A stretch of DNA of 64,000 nucleotides from Chromobotia macracanthus (GCA_036877525.1 JAZGTH010000087.1:3418001-3482000); one strand, 5' to 3'. Shown: positions 26,695 to 39,989, counted from the first letter of the stretch. Translations and numbers: made by a program. Notes: generated by a model not told the origin, from the sequence alone.

Positions 26695-29214
26695 CTCTTG
26701 CACAACACCACAAGTAGAATTTATTTTCACGTAAGTGCTAGCCACACTCCAAACATCTCTCACACACAAGAATTACTAAAACCAAATAAAATCTAAAGCT
26801 TTCACCATCATTGTTTATGAAGGCTGAAATATTTTTGCCTGTAAACAACTGTATTCAGAGTGGTTGGGCCACAACCACTTGGTACGGGTAAGCGGTTAAC
26901 CGGAAATGTGTAGATGTTGAAACTGTAGCTGTTGTGTAGATGTTAAAACTACATTTGCTTTTGAGGACATCCGTACACAAAGCCCACCCATTAGTTATTT
27001 AGAATATTTTGCTAAATTACAGCAGTTAATATTATGGAGGCTTTGTATACACTTCATAATACATCTGCATACACATACAGTACATACAAACTATATCTCA
27101 ACATTTCTTTCTGGCATTAGATAAATGGCCATGTCAATTTTTTACTTAACTTATGAGGTAGCAAAAGCAAGATAAGAATGTCTCACTCCCACTAGACCTA
27201 ATGTTATTCCAGAACTTTCACATCATCAGGCATGTATGGTGCCTTAACTCTCTTTTTATCTCTCTCTGTCTGTCCTCCAGTCTTTCACTCATACAAACAT
27301 GGAAAACATACATTACGTACCTTAAAGTGCAATGTTTGTGCACACTACTGCCAAGCTCTGTTCTGCTTGAGGTAGAGATGTGTCTTTCAGGTGGGCTGGT
27401 AGAGTAAATGACCCCTGTTCAGACCCAGTGGAAGATGAAGATGTGGATGAGTGAACTTGATATGGAGATGTGGAAATCTCTAAACAGTGATACGCAAATG
27501 AGAAGACTTAACTAGAACTAATACAGAATGTAAAGTAACAATATAGCCATATTTTTGCCCAAGCTGTTGAACATAACAAAACCACACTAGATACATGTAG
27601 TCTGCAAGAGTCAACTAAATAATGAAGGAAGATTTTAATTAAAAGGTCAAAGGTCAAGAATAGGGTAATTTTAACAAAAGTCAGATTCATTAGTTCTCAA
27701 TGACCACAGCCGTAGCCTGTGCCAAGCTGACAGTGATGGAAATCTTACATGGTCATCCCAAGCATGTACCTTATAAACACTTATTCTATGAAAATACTTT
27801 AGCCAAGGCTTTAAGGAATTTGTCCAAATAAAGCTTAGCTTAAAAATAAATCTAACCTGACAAACATTTATTGTAAGTAAAAACTGTGACAACTAGCCCC
27901 ATCTCCTATATATATCAATACTCTTTGGTATTACCATCTGTTGTGAAATCACTGATACTACTTACCCCATTGGCTCAATGGTCAACATGAGGCTGAATGA
28001 GCCTTAGGTGCAGAATGTGAGTGTGGGGCAAAATCCACAGTGGGGCCTCCAGCTCAAACCAGGGTATCATGGCACCATGAGCCTCAACTTTCAAAAAGGC
28101 AAGCATGACAAGAGAAACCTTGGTAACCAGTATTTACAGCAGCTGAAGCATGGAAGGGTCTCATCACTGCATTAACATCATGGAAAGGAAATTTAAACAT
28201 GGAGAGGTCAGCAAATGCAGTTTTGGCTGTGTTCTGGCTCTGCTTACCGTTTAGATGCAGTGGAGCTCAGCCAAGGCCTGAAAATATAGGAAACAGCACA
28301 TATGGCCAGAGGTTTGATCACTGTGTGACGACTGAACACAAAGCAGGCTTGAAGAGAGCAACTGCACTCGATCAAAGTCCCAAAACTGTCAGGAAATTAC
28401 TGAAGAGTTTGCCCTTGGCAAAGGAAAATTCACATGACAGCTCTTTTTAATACAACTGTTGCTGTTTCTAACCAATAATGATATTAAATAGTTTCTAAGA
28501 TTTTTCTCCAGAGACAAAGGCCCTGGTAATCTCACTTTTTACTTCTCTTAAGAAACTTTAGGACAAGCATGTAAAACAATGTTGATACAACATGGGTAAA
28601 CAGCACAGTAAAACTGTCTAAAATAAAAGATGCGGGGTGACGTTATTACATCTGGAAGTCGTGTGCGTCCAAGAGCCCTGTGTGTGTCCCCAAGCATGTA
28701 ACACTGCAGATGTTGCCATGGCTGCAGGACAAGGCAAGCGCGTAAAGTTCACGTTCCCTTAGGCAGTGGAAGCATGCAACGTTGTATAACACTTAATCTT
28801 TAAGTGACATCAGACTGTTGAGACAGAAACAGATGATATAATTTGTACACTAGAGGTATCATGACATGTTTTAGATGAAACACATGAAATACACTGTAAT
28901 GTTAACACATCTCTTACTCATTTAAGTTTACCAAACACAGAACTACTGATGAACATATGGCAACCACTTGCTTCTCAAAAGAGAGAGAGATGAAGAAAAA
29001 CACTTCACTTCCACATAGATATATGACAGCCATGGAGACGACAGTAAAGCACTGTCTGTCTTTCATCCTCTGGAGAAAGCAATAGATTCGTAACCTGGGG
29101 ACTTTTGACCTCCGCCCTGACCCCAGACTTCTGGCACTGCACAACCGTGTCTAAACTCTGAAGCCTGCCGTGTGAAGCATCTGGCTGAATTGTGGTCACT
29201 CAGTTCTTAAGTGT

Positions 29215-29310
29215 TTTGGGAAACCACCTAAACCAGCTGAACACCAGCCAGGCTGTGTTGGAAGACCAACTGAAACAGCTTGGCCAGGCTCAGAAACCAG
29301 CTTAGAACAG
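29215..29310 (+). repeat. AACCAGCT-rich dispersed repeat
   Basis: A run of ACCAGCTGAACACCAGCCAG, AACTGAAACAGCTTGGCCAG and AAACCAGCTTAG units, a degenerate short-period repeat common in cyprinid genomes. Confidence 0.5.
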
Positions 29311-29879
29311 AAGAACATTTTAAGGTGTTTTAACACAACTGAGGTAATGCTGCTCTGGGCCGTCTCAAAATTTTGTGTGGAGACATCAAAGTTCCTTTAA
29401 GGGAAGTCAGTTCACTCTGTGGCCATATTTGACAAGACCAAGTACTATGTACTTGAATGGGGTAAAGGCCGATATCTCTAATTTAGTTTGCTAAGGTCAC
29501 AATTAAACAACCCAAAAGTAAAAGAGTATATAAGAGTTAAAAAGAGAGATTTGGTGACGTGAGGAAAGTTTGTCTAAGGCGGCATGACATTCTTATGACT
29601 CACAGTAAAAGATGAATGAAGTGAATTTGGAGGACAAAACAAATGTTTTGCTGGATATGGGAGCAGTGAGGGTATGAGAAGGACAAGACTCTTGCTGTTT
29701 GCATGAGCGAGATGAGAAGCAGATGTTAGTGAACGAGAGCTGGAGAATCATGACGTCCATATGAAGCATGCGTTCCCAATCGCACAATGACGTGCAGGAG
29801 GCCCTGAAGACAACATCAGAAAGCTACATGTGCGTCACATCTCCATCATCATAATAGTGTGTCCATCATTTTACACAAC

Positions 29880-30070
29880 AAAATTAACATCAGAATCAAA
29901 ACTACTGTATCCAGACCACTGCGTCTGAGAAATCTTTCTTACTGAAGATGTTTCCAACAAAATATTTAGTCTTTTCATTGAAAATTGCATGTTTTGATTT
30001 ATCTGTGTTTAAATACAGCCAGAACAATGAGATCAGCTTTGGCCAGGTCGAACGAGAGAAAGAGAGATGT
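29880..30070 (+). repeat. Copy A of a local duplicated element
   Basis: It aligns along about 190 bp with 31640-31850 in the same orientation. A run of 39 bases (30010-30048) is identical in both, beginning TAAATACAGCCAGAACAATG. The rest is diverged with small gaps. It is not a repeat family I recognise. Confidence 0.7.
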
Positions 30071-30194
30071 GTGATGTGAGATGCAGCGATAATAGTGTGA
30101 TGCAGGAATTGGGAAAATCCCAGTTTAAAATCACCTCAAACACTCTGAGGACTGTTGTTTGTAAGCCATTTCTCAGCAACACCCTCCTTAAATG

Positions 30195-30400
30195 CCTGGC
30201 AGGAGTTTGTATGCTAGTCCAGACTGGTTAATGCTGGTTAATGCTTGCTTGGGGGTGGTCTAGTCCGTGGTCTAGTTACAAGTGCTGAATACTCCCTAAA
30301 ACTAGTAAACCAGACCAGCTTGACCAGGCCTAGAGACAAGCTAAGACAAGCAAATCAGGTCAGGCTGTTGACTGAAGCGGGTTAAAAAGCCTTAAGAAGC
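30195..30400. repeat. CCAGAC/CTGGTT inverted repeat cluster
   Basis: The left part is rich in ATGCTGGTTAATGCTTGCTT and the right part in AACCAGACCAGCTTGACCAG. Together they form a loose inverted pair of the same short-unit repeat family as at 29215-29310. Confidence 0.5.
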
Positions 30401-31505
30401 CTGTTGGGAAATCTAGATCATCGCTGGTCTTCCCAACAAAGCAGAGGAAAGAACTGCACATTATTTTCTTATGTCAACCTTGGGTGACTTTCACTTTTAC
30501 TGAAGAGTGCAACCATTCAGCAAGACAAATGGTCAAGTAAGGTCAGATTTACAAAACAAGTTCCGAGTTCCTTGTTTAAAGACAAATTTGCTCTTGTATG
30601 CCTACAATCAGGGGCTACAATTACTCTAAACATTCAAGCAAGTATTTCACTTGTGTGGTCTTTTGCAACTGAACAGAGTCCGAGCAACCACCAGAACTTT
30701 CAAAGTTCATGAAAACATCCGTCTTTCTTAACCATACTGATAATCCATAAAGGAACCAACCTCCATTTCATATCATTCTCTTTTTGTATTCTTTATGTAT
30801 GATTTTTCATATCAAAATCACACATAGTTGTGTTAAAAAAGAGGCGTGGGGCCTAAGTGTTGGCCAGCCATTTGTGTGTGAGATTGTGTGTGGGAAGATG
30901 AGAAAATAGGTTTTGGCAAACTAGGGTGACTTCTCACCCTGTTCTGAGACATTGAGCTGAAGCAGGGGACTGCTGGGAAAATTTGCGGAAAGGAAATGCG
31001 TTTTGTTCTTGGCCACCCCAAAACAGGCGTGAAATTCAGTGTGAAAAGTATGAGCCACCCTCCACAGTCATCTGCCTTGCAATCCCAGTTAATCATGACA
31101 GTCACTATGCAGCACACAGAATAGCCTGATTAATACTTTCGGTCCACACATAAAAACGTTTTTATTGCCATTTCTGTACAATTGAACAAGTCAAAAGAAA
31201 CCCTGAACAAATTCCAACAATCTCTTTGGTATATATGGATGTATACTTCCAAAGTACACATGAAACAATTTACACCTCTGTGTAAACTGAAACCTTTGAT
31301 ATTCTGTTTTCCATTTTGTACGACTAATCTAAACTTTAATACTATTTAGGATGGATAGTACACAAATTGGGATTCAGTCAAGGATTTACACTTTGTCCAC
31401 ATGTTAACTTTGAAGTAATAATTCAGCATTTTTCACTTCGATTTCACCATTCTGTGGCCTCTTGTTTTGCTGGCTTTGCTGGCTCAGCTCTGCCTGTGAG
31501 TGTGT

Positions 31506-31510
<5 letters not shown>

Positions 31511-31536
<26 letters not shown>
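31511..31536. repeat. (AC)n microsatellite
   Basis: About thirteen AC units, preceded by a short TGTGTGC. Confidence 0.9.
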
Positions 31537-31540
<4 letters not shown>

Positions 31541-31639
31541 AAGCTTTCAAATAATCATAGGAATTGGTGGGATGGTTTTCATCATTGATTTTCCTGTAAA
31601 TGGATCTTCCGTAAATGATCTGTTTCATCCATCGTCTTA

Positions 31640-31850
31640 CTCAACACAATCAAGAAACAAAACTATTTCATCCAGACCACTGTGCCTAAGAAATCTTCCT
31701 TTCTGAAAAGGTTTCTTACAGAATATTTAGTTGTTCTACAGATCTTTTCATTGAAAATTTAATTGATTTTGATTTAATTGTGTCTAAATACAGCCAGAAC
31801 AATGAGATCAGCTTTGGCCAGGTTGACCCAGAGAAAGACAGAGAATATGC
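31640..31850 (+). repeat. Copy B of a local duplicated element
   Basis: Partner of 29880-30070. Shared blocks include ATCCAGACCACTG, AAGAAATCTT-type sequence, CTTTTCATTGAAAATT and the 39-base identical core at 31785-31823. Confidence 0.7.
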
Positions 31851-34055
31851 ATTGGTGAATGCCAGCGACTCACAGAATTTCAGACTGTCGACTCCTTGAT
31901 AAATCATTACCACAGTTGGAGTCTGTCACAGAGTCTGTCTCACCTTACAACACATCAAAGATATGCAAGAAATAAAACTCCCTGACTCCAGTGCCAAATA
32001 TACACAAGTATGAATGCTTAGCCATGCTTTACATGCACTCGTGTTGCTCTGGAGGTAACAAGTTTCAGTACTCAAAGGGTCAATTGAGACATTTTCAAGT
32101 GTTTGTCACTGAACTAGATTAAGATGATTATTCAGGTAGAATTCTACAACATCAACATTAGCTTGCTCAGTAAGATTCTCTTCAAACTATCATTCCACCA
32201 TGACAGCAGTTGACATGAAAGAGAAGGGAATGTAGAAAACAATTAACACTAATGTCAAGTATGGCAAGCATACTTGCTTTGCAAATTATGGAAAACAACA
32301 ATGCTAGAAATTGAGATTGTGTAGCTAGAAGTGTTTGCGTTCACATACTTGAGTAGAGAATGTTCTGGGCTTTAGGCCTGGGAAACACTAAGCCGATGGT
32401 CAGGTGGTTTTTGAGCACTAGTCAGCTTTAGTATTGTTGGTGTTTCATATCGTTTGCTCTAGTCGAGCAAACCAGCAATGAATTAATAAGGGAATGCACA
32501 GACACTTTTTGCAGTGTTGAAAATGTCAGTGCCGTTTGCTACTTACCAGACATGATTAATAAAGCTGCATAATAACAAGGGCTGCACAGATCCAGCTTTT
32601 CTGGGTTGCCTGTTTGAATGCTGAATGCTGAATGCAGACTACTGCCACCTGCTGGTATGGCAGAATTATGTTCTTATGCAAGTGCAGAGGTTACTACTTG
32701 GCCGTAGATGTATTCAAGTGCAACCTTTTTTGCCCTGATGGAGGCAATGCGAGATGACCCAAGGCAACGCCACAGTCAGCTTTCCTCAGTTCTTTGACGT
32801 TGGTTTGATGTGTCCCTTCTTTTAGCCTGTTACAAACAAGCGCCGAATTAGCAACAGCATAACTACAACAGCAGGCTTTCATTGTGAAATCTTTTACATG
32901 ATTTACATAAGAAGGGGGATCACGTTTACATCCAAATGGTAATTGATCTACACAGAATGGACTCCTAACCTCAAAGTCCTGTTCTAAACCCATTTAAACC
33001 ATCTGGATTCAGTCAGAGTGTTGTTTGTTTGCCTTGTCTCTGTGTGTATAACTTGGACCAAGTCGGACAGATGTATTTATCAAACAATGGATGAGTAGTT
33101 GGTACTTTATGTTGCTTCATAAAAAGCCATTTTGCAGAAGATTATGTTGACATAGGTTCGAGTGGAGCTCAGCTTAGGAAGTCACTTTGCATTTGTGTTG
33201 CAATCCTGGTAAGCAGCAATGCAGGTCATGCAAACACTACAACCTATTAATATAAGGACATGCTGCTTTGGCATGTGGTGTCAAACATTAAACACACATT
33301 TTTACTTAATCCTTAAATCTTAATTAACATCTACATCTTTTTACACAACCCACAAATTTCACAGACACACAAAGACACATTAGTTAAAGCAAAAAGACAC
33401 TTGAGGGTCTGCCAAACCATTTTTACTGTGGTAAAATCCCTGCACTGAGAATTTCTTCAGATTTTATTGTTACCATATTCGTTGTTGAACAAAAACAGAA
33501 TTTATTGACTGAACGATACATTTTGCATTTAGTGAACAATAAAATTCAAACAAAAGTAGAATCATTGACAATTATTAAACAGCTGTTCAAAAATGCAAAT
33601 GCATCATGTTGCTTTCACTTTTAAACTGTTTTCAAGATATTCAAGATCCAAAAAACATGAAAATAAAAAGGGGACTGACGTATAAATTAGGGATCATGTG
33701 AAAGGCAGAGGGCAAGAGAGCAATCCTGCAGGTCTCAGAGGGTGAAAAATAAAGTAAACGAGGAATGACAGAAGACATCACCAGATGAAGAAAGATGGAT
33801 GAGTGTGTAAGTTTTTAACATGGAGGAATGAAGCCCCTCTGATGCCATCTGACCTTTGATATCATCAGCATGGTTTCTATCATCTACAAACTATTCAATA
33901 AATCCAGCACTCTTTTCATCAATGGGAACGGTCCATGTTAATGCTGAGATCTTTCACACACAGCAGTTACTTACTCATCCACAAGTCTAAGGCCACACTG
34001 AACTGAACTGATCTAGGATTCAAAACCAAATTGAAACCTGTAAATTAACAGACCG
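31851..34055. other. Gene-free interval
   Basis: No element, RNA gene or convincing exon seen. It includes a small tandem GAATGCT (about 32616-32635) followed by CTGCCACCTGCTGGT, probably repeat-derived. Confidence 0.55.
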
Positions 34056-34503
34056 TTTTAAAGGGGTGATGACATCGGGGAATACAATTTCACTATACCT
34101 CTAGACATATAAGAGGTCTTAGTATCATTAATATATCCTGCTTCATAACTTAAAATTTCCCCCTTATCAATAACGTAAGTATTTATGTAATTGTTTTCCA
34201 GAAAAAACAGATGCAAAATGGCTACTATGCTGTTCCTCACTGTGGAAATTGAACATCTTTGCACATTCATTGGCTAAGATGTTAACCAATCATATAGATG
34301 ACGATTGTACCCGAAGATTCTTAAAGGGGAACACTTAAATCTCACTTTTTTAATCACAGGACTTAAAACAGAGTGAATAAATAACATAATTGTAGCATAA
34401 ATGACATAATTTAGAATTTTTTTGGAGGGCAAAAAGCTTTAGTGACATTATAATTACCCTTAGGGAACTAAAATATAAAAAACCATGTCATGACTCCTTT
34501 AAG
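34056..34503. mobile_element. Inverted-repeat DNA element (about 450 bp)
   Basis: The left end TTTTAAAGGGGTGATGACAT and the reverse-complemented right end CTTAAAGGAGTCATGACATG form a clear terminal inverted repeat with TTAAA edges. The end sequence is related to the element at 36854-37494, so both probably belong to one superfamily. No transposase frame. Confidence 0.7.
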
Positions 34504-35483
34504 ATTCTGAAAAATGTGGTCCATGCCAGATTGAGTGCATGCATTGAGTGCATTTGTTTTCACTCAAATTAAGCTCATAATATAAGTTGTAATTCTAGAA
34601 AAGTGTATACAATTAGCAAAACTTGTAGCAAACTTGTAGTATCTTGGCTGACATTTGCACCCCACTGTGCATGCCTACATTCATAATTTACTCTGGCACA
34701 CAAAAGCATGTACAAACCACACATATGACCTCACCCTGGTGTAATTTACTAGTAACAGCTAGATGCAGACAAACCCATTTGTCTCATTTATAAGAATCTC
34801 CCTAACTGTCTGGTGTTGAGGTGTTCCAGATCATCACTGTATAGTTCTGACTATGCGAGACAGAACACAGGTGTGCATGACTATGATTGTATGTGTGTGT
34901 AATCTGTACACATCACGCAAAGAGTCATCCGTACAACACCATTAGTCACAGATTCCAAACGTAACTCATCTCATTACTGGAAACTGGAAAATGTTTTGTT
35001 CATAAGAGCATCGGACACAGTACAGAGATGGATTTCGACCACCTCACAATTACCACTAATGCACCATGAATGAAAACTCTGACCAGCTGGATAGAGGCCA
35101 TTTCATTCCTCACGAGGAAGCAATATCTTCTAACTGAAATTTTGCAACAAACAAAGCAAACCAGCTGAAGGAACATTGCAAAACAGCTGAGCACCGCCAA
35201 ATTTCTAGTACAATTTAAACAAACCCAGAAATATTTAAATTTCAAAAGTTAAACGTTCCCAAACAAACCATATGTTCATGCTAACTCGCATCAGTTTAAC
35301 TCATTTATACTAATGTTTTTCAAAACTCGGCTAATAAACTGTCCTGTTATTAGAATTTAAATAATTAGATTTTTTCTTAGTTAATCCCTGCATTAAAGAA
35401 GACTGCAATATATACAGATTCCTTTATTGTTACTATTAGCATTGGCAACAAGTTTAGTTGAGGTATTTAGCATGCATTATGAT

Positions 35484-36671
35484 CAGGGCTCGAATTGAGG
35501 GGGGACGGCATCCCCCTTGTTAAAAAAGAATAATGGTAAAACCACTATTCCCCTTACCATCCCCTTTAGATGATCAATGTTGTGCATTAGCTAGCTTATC
35601 ATGCAAATATAACATTACAATTCTATACTTATAATTTACAAACTATAAATAACTCAGTAAGGAACAGTGCACAAGCTCATTCGAGTTTACCTAATTTTTC
35701 GCGCCATTCAAAATGCCAATAAAACTGTTCAGGTGCAGCTTTAGGCATTCTTTATAAAGAGAACAGAAGGTATATTTATTTGATTAGTGTTTAAAGACAT
35801 TCCCAGTATATATACTTACTGCATACTGTAATGTGTTCCATTTTCAGAAACCTATATCACCCTATTTTTTATCTTTATTGTCCAGCAATGTGACACTGCG
35901 ACAAGCAATAAAAAGTTTTTCCATGTTAATCAAAGGCTTTGTCCTAACCAGCCGTGACGGAGATACACGACAAGTGACAGCAGACTTTTATTTAAAAAAT
36001 GGTTTCTATTTCTGCGACTTTGCAGCTGATAGATCATGTACTGATTAATTTGTATCATATTAAAAGGGTTTACAAAGATTGCATCATTCACATATGTATT
36101 TTGAATAATTTAAAATGATTTTATTTCTAATTATTTGATTATGCACATTCTGCACTTTCATTGCAAGTGGGCAACAACAGGGCGCTCAAACAGAAAGAAC
36201 GCGCTTCACACACACTGATTCATGATTGATTTTGTCTTGTCGCCACGTTGCTTCTGGTGTGGACAGACAAATTACTTGTCGCTGGATCTTGTCATGTCAT
36301 GTTTGTTAGGATATGGTGTGTAAGAGCTTTTGGAGTGCTGAAAAGGGTGGAAATCAAAAATTTTCATTGCTTTAATAAATAAGTTTCAAATAAGCTATGT
36401 GAAGCCGTGGTTAACAGTGAATTTAGAACAGTTGATGGTAACCACTAACTTGCATGGTATGGAGAAAAGTCTATAGAAGTCAATGGCTACCCGCAACTGT
36501 TTGGTTACATACATTCTTCATTTCAAAATTTTGACAATTGCATGTTTAAATGTGTTTTGTTTTGATGGCTCCAAGTTTATTTAATAAAACATATTTTGTT
36601 AAATAAAAACGTGATCCCAGCCCCACACCATGACCACACCATCCCCCTTTATTTTTTTCAATTCAACACTG
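35484..36671. mobile_element. hAT-like non-autonomous DNA transposon (about 1.19 kb)
   Basis: The left end CAGGGCTCGAATTGAGGGGG and the reverse-complemented right end CAGTGTTGAATTG, continuing to AAAGGGGGATGG, form an imperfect terminal inverted repeat starting with CAG, as in hAT elements. Flanking 8-mers ATTATGAT (35476-35483) and TATATGAT (36672-36679) match at 6 of 8 positions, like a decayed 8-bp target duplication. The inside is AT-rich apart from a GC-richer block at about 36170-36300 and has no transposase frame. Confidence 0.65.
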
Positions 36672-36853
36672 TATATGATATATCATTATGCAAATAGGAC
36701 AACCTCCTTGTTGGTCCTGGAACATTCCTATCAGATATTAGGCTCAGGTTTAGAGTTCGGCCCATAGGAGTGGCCTAACGCTGGCTCCAAGAGGCTCTAG
36801 ATCTCCATAAGCCTAAAAATGAGATGTAAAATAAGAAAATGGTTGCATCTCAG

Positions 36854-37494
36854 TTTTAAAGAGGTCATGACTTGCATTTAATTGTATAATGGTCTCTGAT
36901 GTCTACATATAATGCAATATTTTTACATAAAAAAAACTATTTAGAAATAGTTCAAAAAGGCTTCATTTTGACAGACGTGTATTGACTCGGAAGTAAGATT
37001 TTGCACAAAAAAGCAATATCTTATGTTTTATTTTAATCTCTGTAAGTCTAACCATGTCTTGTTTACGAATCCGCAGTAAAATGTAACTACAACCAAACGA
37101 ACCAAATGTCTTACTGACTCGACCTAATCCCACGTTTTCCTAATGTTTGGATCACAAGGGAGGCAGTACAAAGACTGTTTCTCAGTGACGTCTTGTAATA
37201 CTCAGAGGCGTCTCGTTTTGACGCTCCGGTTATCCACCTGCATCAATCGGTGGGCAGGGCTAAAGAAGCAGTGACGTAGAAGTAGGCGTTTATCGTCTGC
37301 ATGCGGTTTTCGTCGCACTTTCATTACATCATACTGAGTCAAAGTTTTCAGCTTAGTTTCAACAAAACTTTATTGGACTAACAAGAAAGTTTTGAGTTCT
37401 GAAACTTACAGTATGTTTGTATAGTAAAATGACCTTTTATGTGTCAAAAGACCAAGAAAAACTTTATTTCTCAATTTATGACCCATTTAAAATA
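36854..37494. mobile_element. Inverted-repeat DNA element (about 640 bp)
   Basis: Ends TTTTAAAGAGGTCATGA and (reverse complement) TTTTAAATGGGTCATAAA form a short terminal inverted repeat. The right-hand interior (37060-37340) is unusually CpG-rich for this window (for example AGTGACGTAGAAGTAGGCG), which I recognise from dispersed cyprinid elements. No coding capacity. Confidence 0.65.
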
Positions 37495-39780
37495 CATTGG
37501 TATTTCTTGTCCCAAAGTTAAAATTAATCCAAAATATACATAAAATGATTCAGAAAGCCTTTCATTAACTGAAACATGACATTTGAAGATATTTTTAGAC
37601 ATGCACACATGCAGACTTTAGCACTTCATATTGCTTTGGGTCCCAGTTCCTGACTTTAATCAAACACACAAGGATTTCAGCTAAGTGTTGAATAAGGTAT
37701 GCGGGTCTTTCAGCATACTGTGTCCATCTGATGATCAGATAAATGCCAGACCCATACAGATCAGACAGAACAGGAAAACCCACTTTTGCAGAGGAGCTTC
37801 AAAGCTCCAGACTGCTCTCCTTGTACAGATCCCAAGCCTCTGGCAGAAAACCATATTGAGACATGGACACAACCACTGCAACTAATTGAACTCAGTTTAT
37901 ATTTATTGCAGGAGAACTCACATCATTGTTGTGCCATTGGCAGTAATATTCTCAGAGTTACTGCCAATCCTGTTATTACTAATGGTGTGACATAAACAGC
38001 ATGACACTAAAAGCCATTAGATTGATTACTATGACTAAACCAAAGTTATTCTGTAAACCAGAGTTACATTTTGCTTATTCTAGCATGTTGAATGACGCAA
38101 TGACAATAAACTGTTAAGCTTTTTATTTCATGTATATGTGATTTCCTGGCAAGTGTAACAGATAAAGTATCCAAATGAGCAGTATTCATTTAAATGCATA
38201 ATTATGACATTGTGGATTGTAGATTGCACAGCTGAAATTTGAAACAATTTTACAGCCCTGTTAACAGCCGTACTTTACAGTTACAGTCATGGTAATTATT
38301 TACGTATAATTTCTTCCAGTTATATAAAACATTTAGGATCATATGCACTTACCCCTTGATCATGGATTCAAAATAACCGAGCATGCTGAGCATTAAATTA
38401 CACATGCAATTGTAAAACTATTAAAATATGTATTTATATTCATAGACCTATTGCATCTCTGCAATACAAAATCCAAAGAGATCCAGACATACAGCAGGAA
38501 CTATGGGCACAGAGCTGCTATTTAGTCATAGGTGACACATTCAGCTGTTACTAAGCACACTGCTTACATATGTTATGTTTATCAACCACCCCTCTGCACC
38601 ATCTGGCCTAAACCATACACTCATGGCTGATTTTACACACTGGTAATTGTGTACAGCAACAAACATGTCCATCTCTCACTCACCACTGTTTATGATTTTA
38701 CTTCATGAGCAATTACATTGAACATAAAAGTACAGTCATGCCTTCTCATGTAGAGTAACCAATCCTGATGGCTCTCCACGTGGATTGCAACTCAAACCCT
38801 GAACATACATCTACCGTATGTTTACAGATAACATCTTTGAGGATATGAACCATTATATTTGACATGTTACCTCAGGTCTGCCCTCACCCAAATCAAACCG
38901 GGTGTTTGCAAAAGTCAGCCGGTCAGAAAATGACAAAAACATCTTTAGCCATTTTTCTTAGGTCAAACAATACTAAACCAGTTTTAGCTAAAACTTTAGT
39001 AAACAAATCTGTTTACTTTAACATTCACCGTGTACAGTAAATGAGCAGTGTCATCCTAAAATTGGGATTTACTCTTTATCATCAGATGTTTGTTTTTAAA
39101 AGTATATCTGATCACAAACTACATTTCCCAGAACAATTACTAAAAACTCCCTACATAACCCTATGTGATTAAAATGAGAACAGCCTAAAGTGGGCCAATC
39201 CTGTCTTTTACAATTAAGAGGATGTTCTTTGGATTGATTTCTTATTATATCTAAAGCCAACCGGAAATTCTGGGACATTATTGTTTTAATGCTGTAAATC
39301 TGAGAAAATTCAATTGAGCTGCAGGATAATCCTTTAGAAATCAGAGTTTGATTAATTCCTATAAGACCCACCTACACATGTGCCTTTATGACAGAAGAGG
39401 GAAAAAATCAGCAGTACTCATAAATGCTGCTGGGCATGGATTAGTGTCTGGAATTGTTGCCGCCATGCATAATGGATTTACCACTAGAATTGTGCTGTGG
39501 CTTCAAACAGCAGTTTCTCATCTATATCTCTCTGACTCTGGTTGTGTAAACATTGGCTATTAAACTTTTTTTAACAATCATGAAATACAAAACAATTCAT
39601 GAATATTAAAATAAAAAAAATTGTATCATACAGATTTATTAAGCTATTGATTCAGCCATCAAAAACTGTAATTCATAAATTGTATTAACACATACAGACA
39701 CCCAAACCTGACATACCCTTCCATATTTATTTGTACCCTGTACCCCACCTCTCCCTCTCTCTCTCTGTCTGTCTCTCTTT
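37495..39780. other. Gene-free interval
   Basis: AT-rich, unique-looking sequence with no identifiable feature up to the CT tract that precedes the small ORF near 39.8 kb. Confidence 0.55.
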
Positions 39781-39824
39781 TTCACTCTGATTATTCCAGT
39801 GCATTTCTAAGGTTAGATTTTGGA

Positions 39825-39989
39825 ATGTGCTCCATTTCCCTAGGAAGTGAAAAGCAGGGCCTGACCCTGCTGCCCCTCCTTTCAGTGGTCTGCAGAGTGA
39901 AAAGACCCTCTGAACCCACGGACGTCCTTCCTGCGGGGCCCACCCTTCGATCCAGCCCTGATTCCCATCCTTACCACAACAGCTCCTGA
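39825..39989 (+). CDS. Unrecognised 54-aa small ORF with upstream splice-acceptor-like sequence
   Basis: ATG at 39825 opens a 54-codon frame ending in TGA at 39987-39989. It lies in a locally GC-rich patch and is preceded by a long CT tract and a good acceptor (TTATTCCAG ending at 39799). The peptide starts MCSISLGSEKQG, then has a short hydrophobic run (LTLLPLLSVVC, about residues 13-23), a basic VKR, and a polar Pro/Ser-rich tail ending HPYHNSS. I do not recognise it. It could be a terminal exon of an unannotated transcript, a small secreted peptide, or chance. No family support and no poly(A) signal were established, so confidence is low. Confidence 0.15.
   Translation: MCSISLGSEKQGLTLLPLLSVVCRVKRPSEPTDVLPAGPTLRSSPDSHPYHNSS

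Larger units (their letters stand above)
22741..29214. other. Gene-free interval
   Basis: Mostly unique-looking AT-rich sequence with a CpG-enriched patch near 23860-24080, a trinucleotide repeat, an AC repeat and a SINE-like tail. The open minus-strand frame at 24984-25367 matches no family. Confidence 0.55.
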
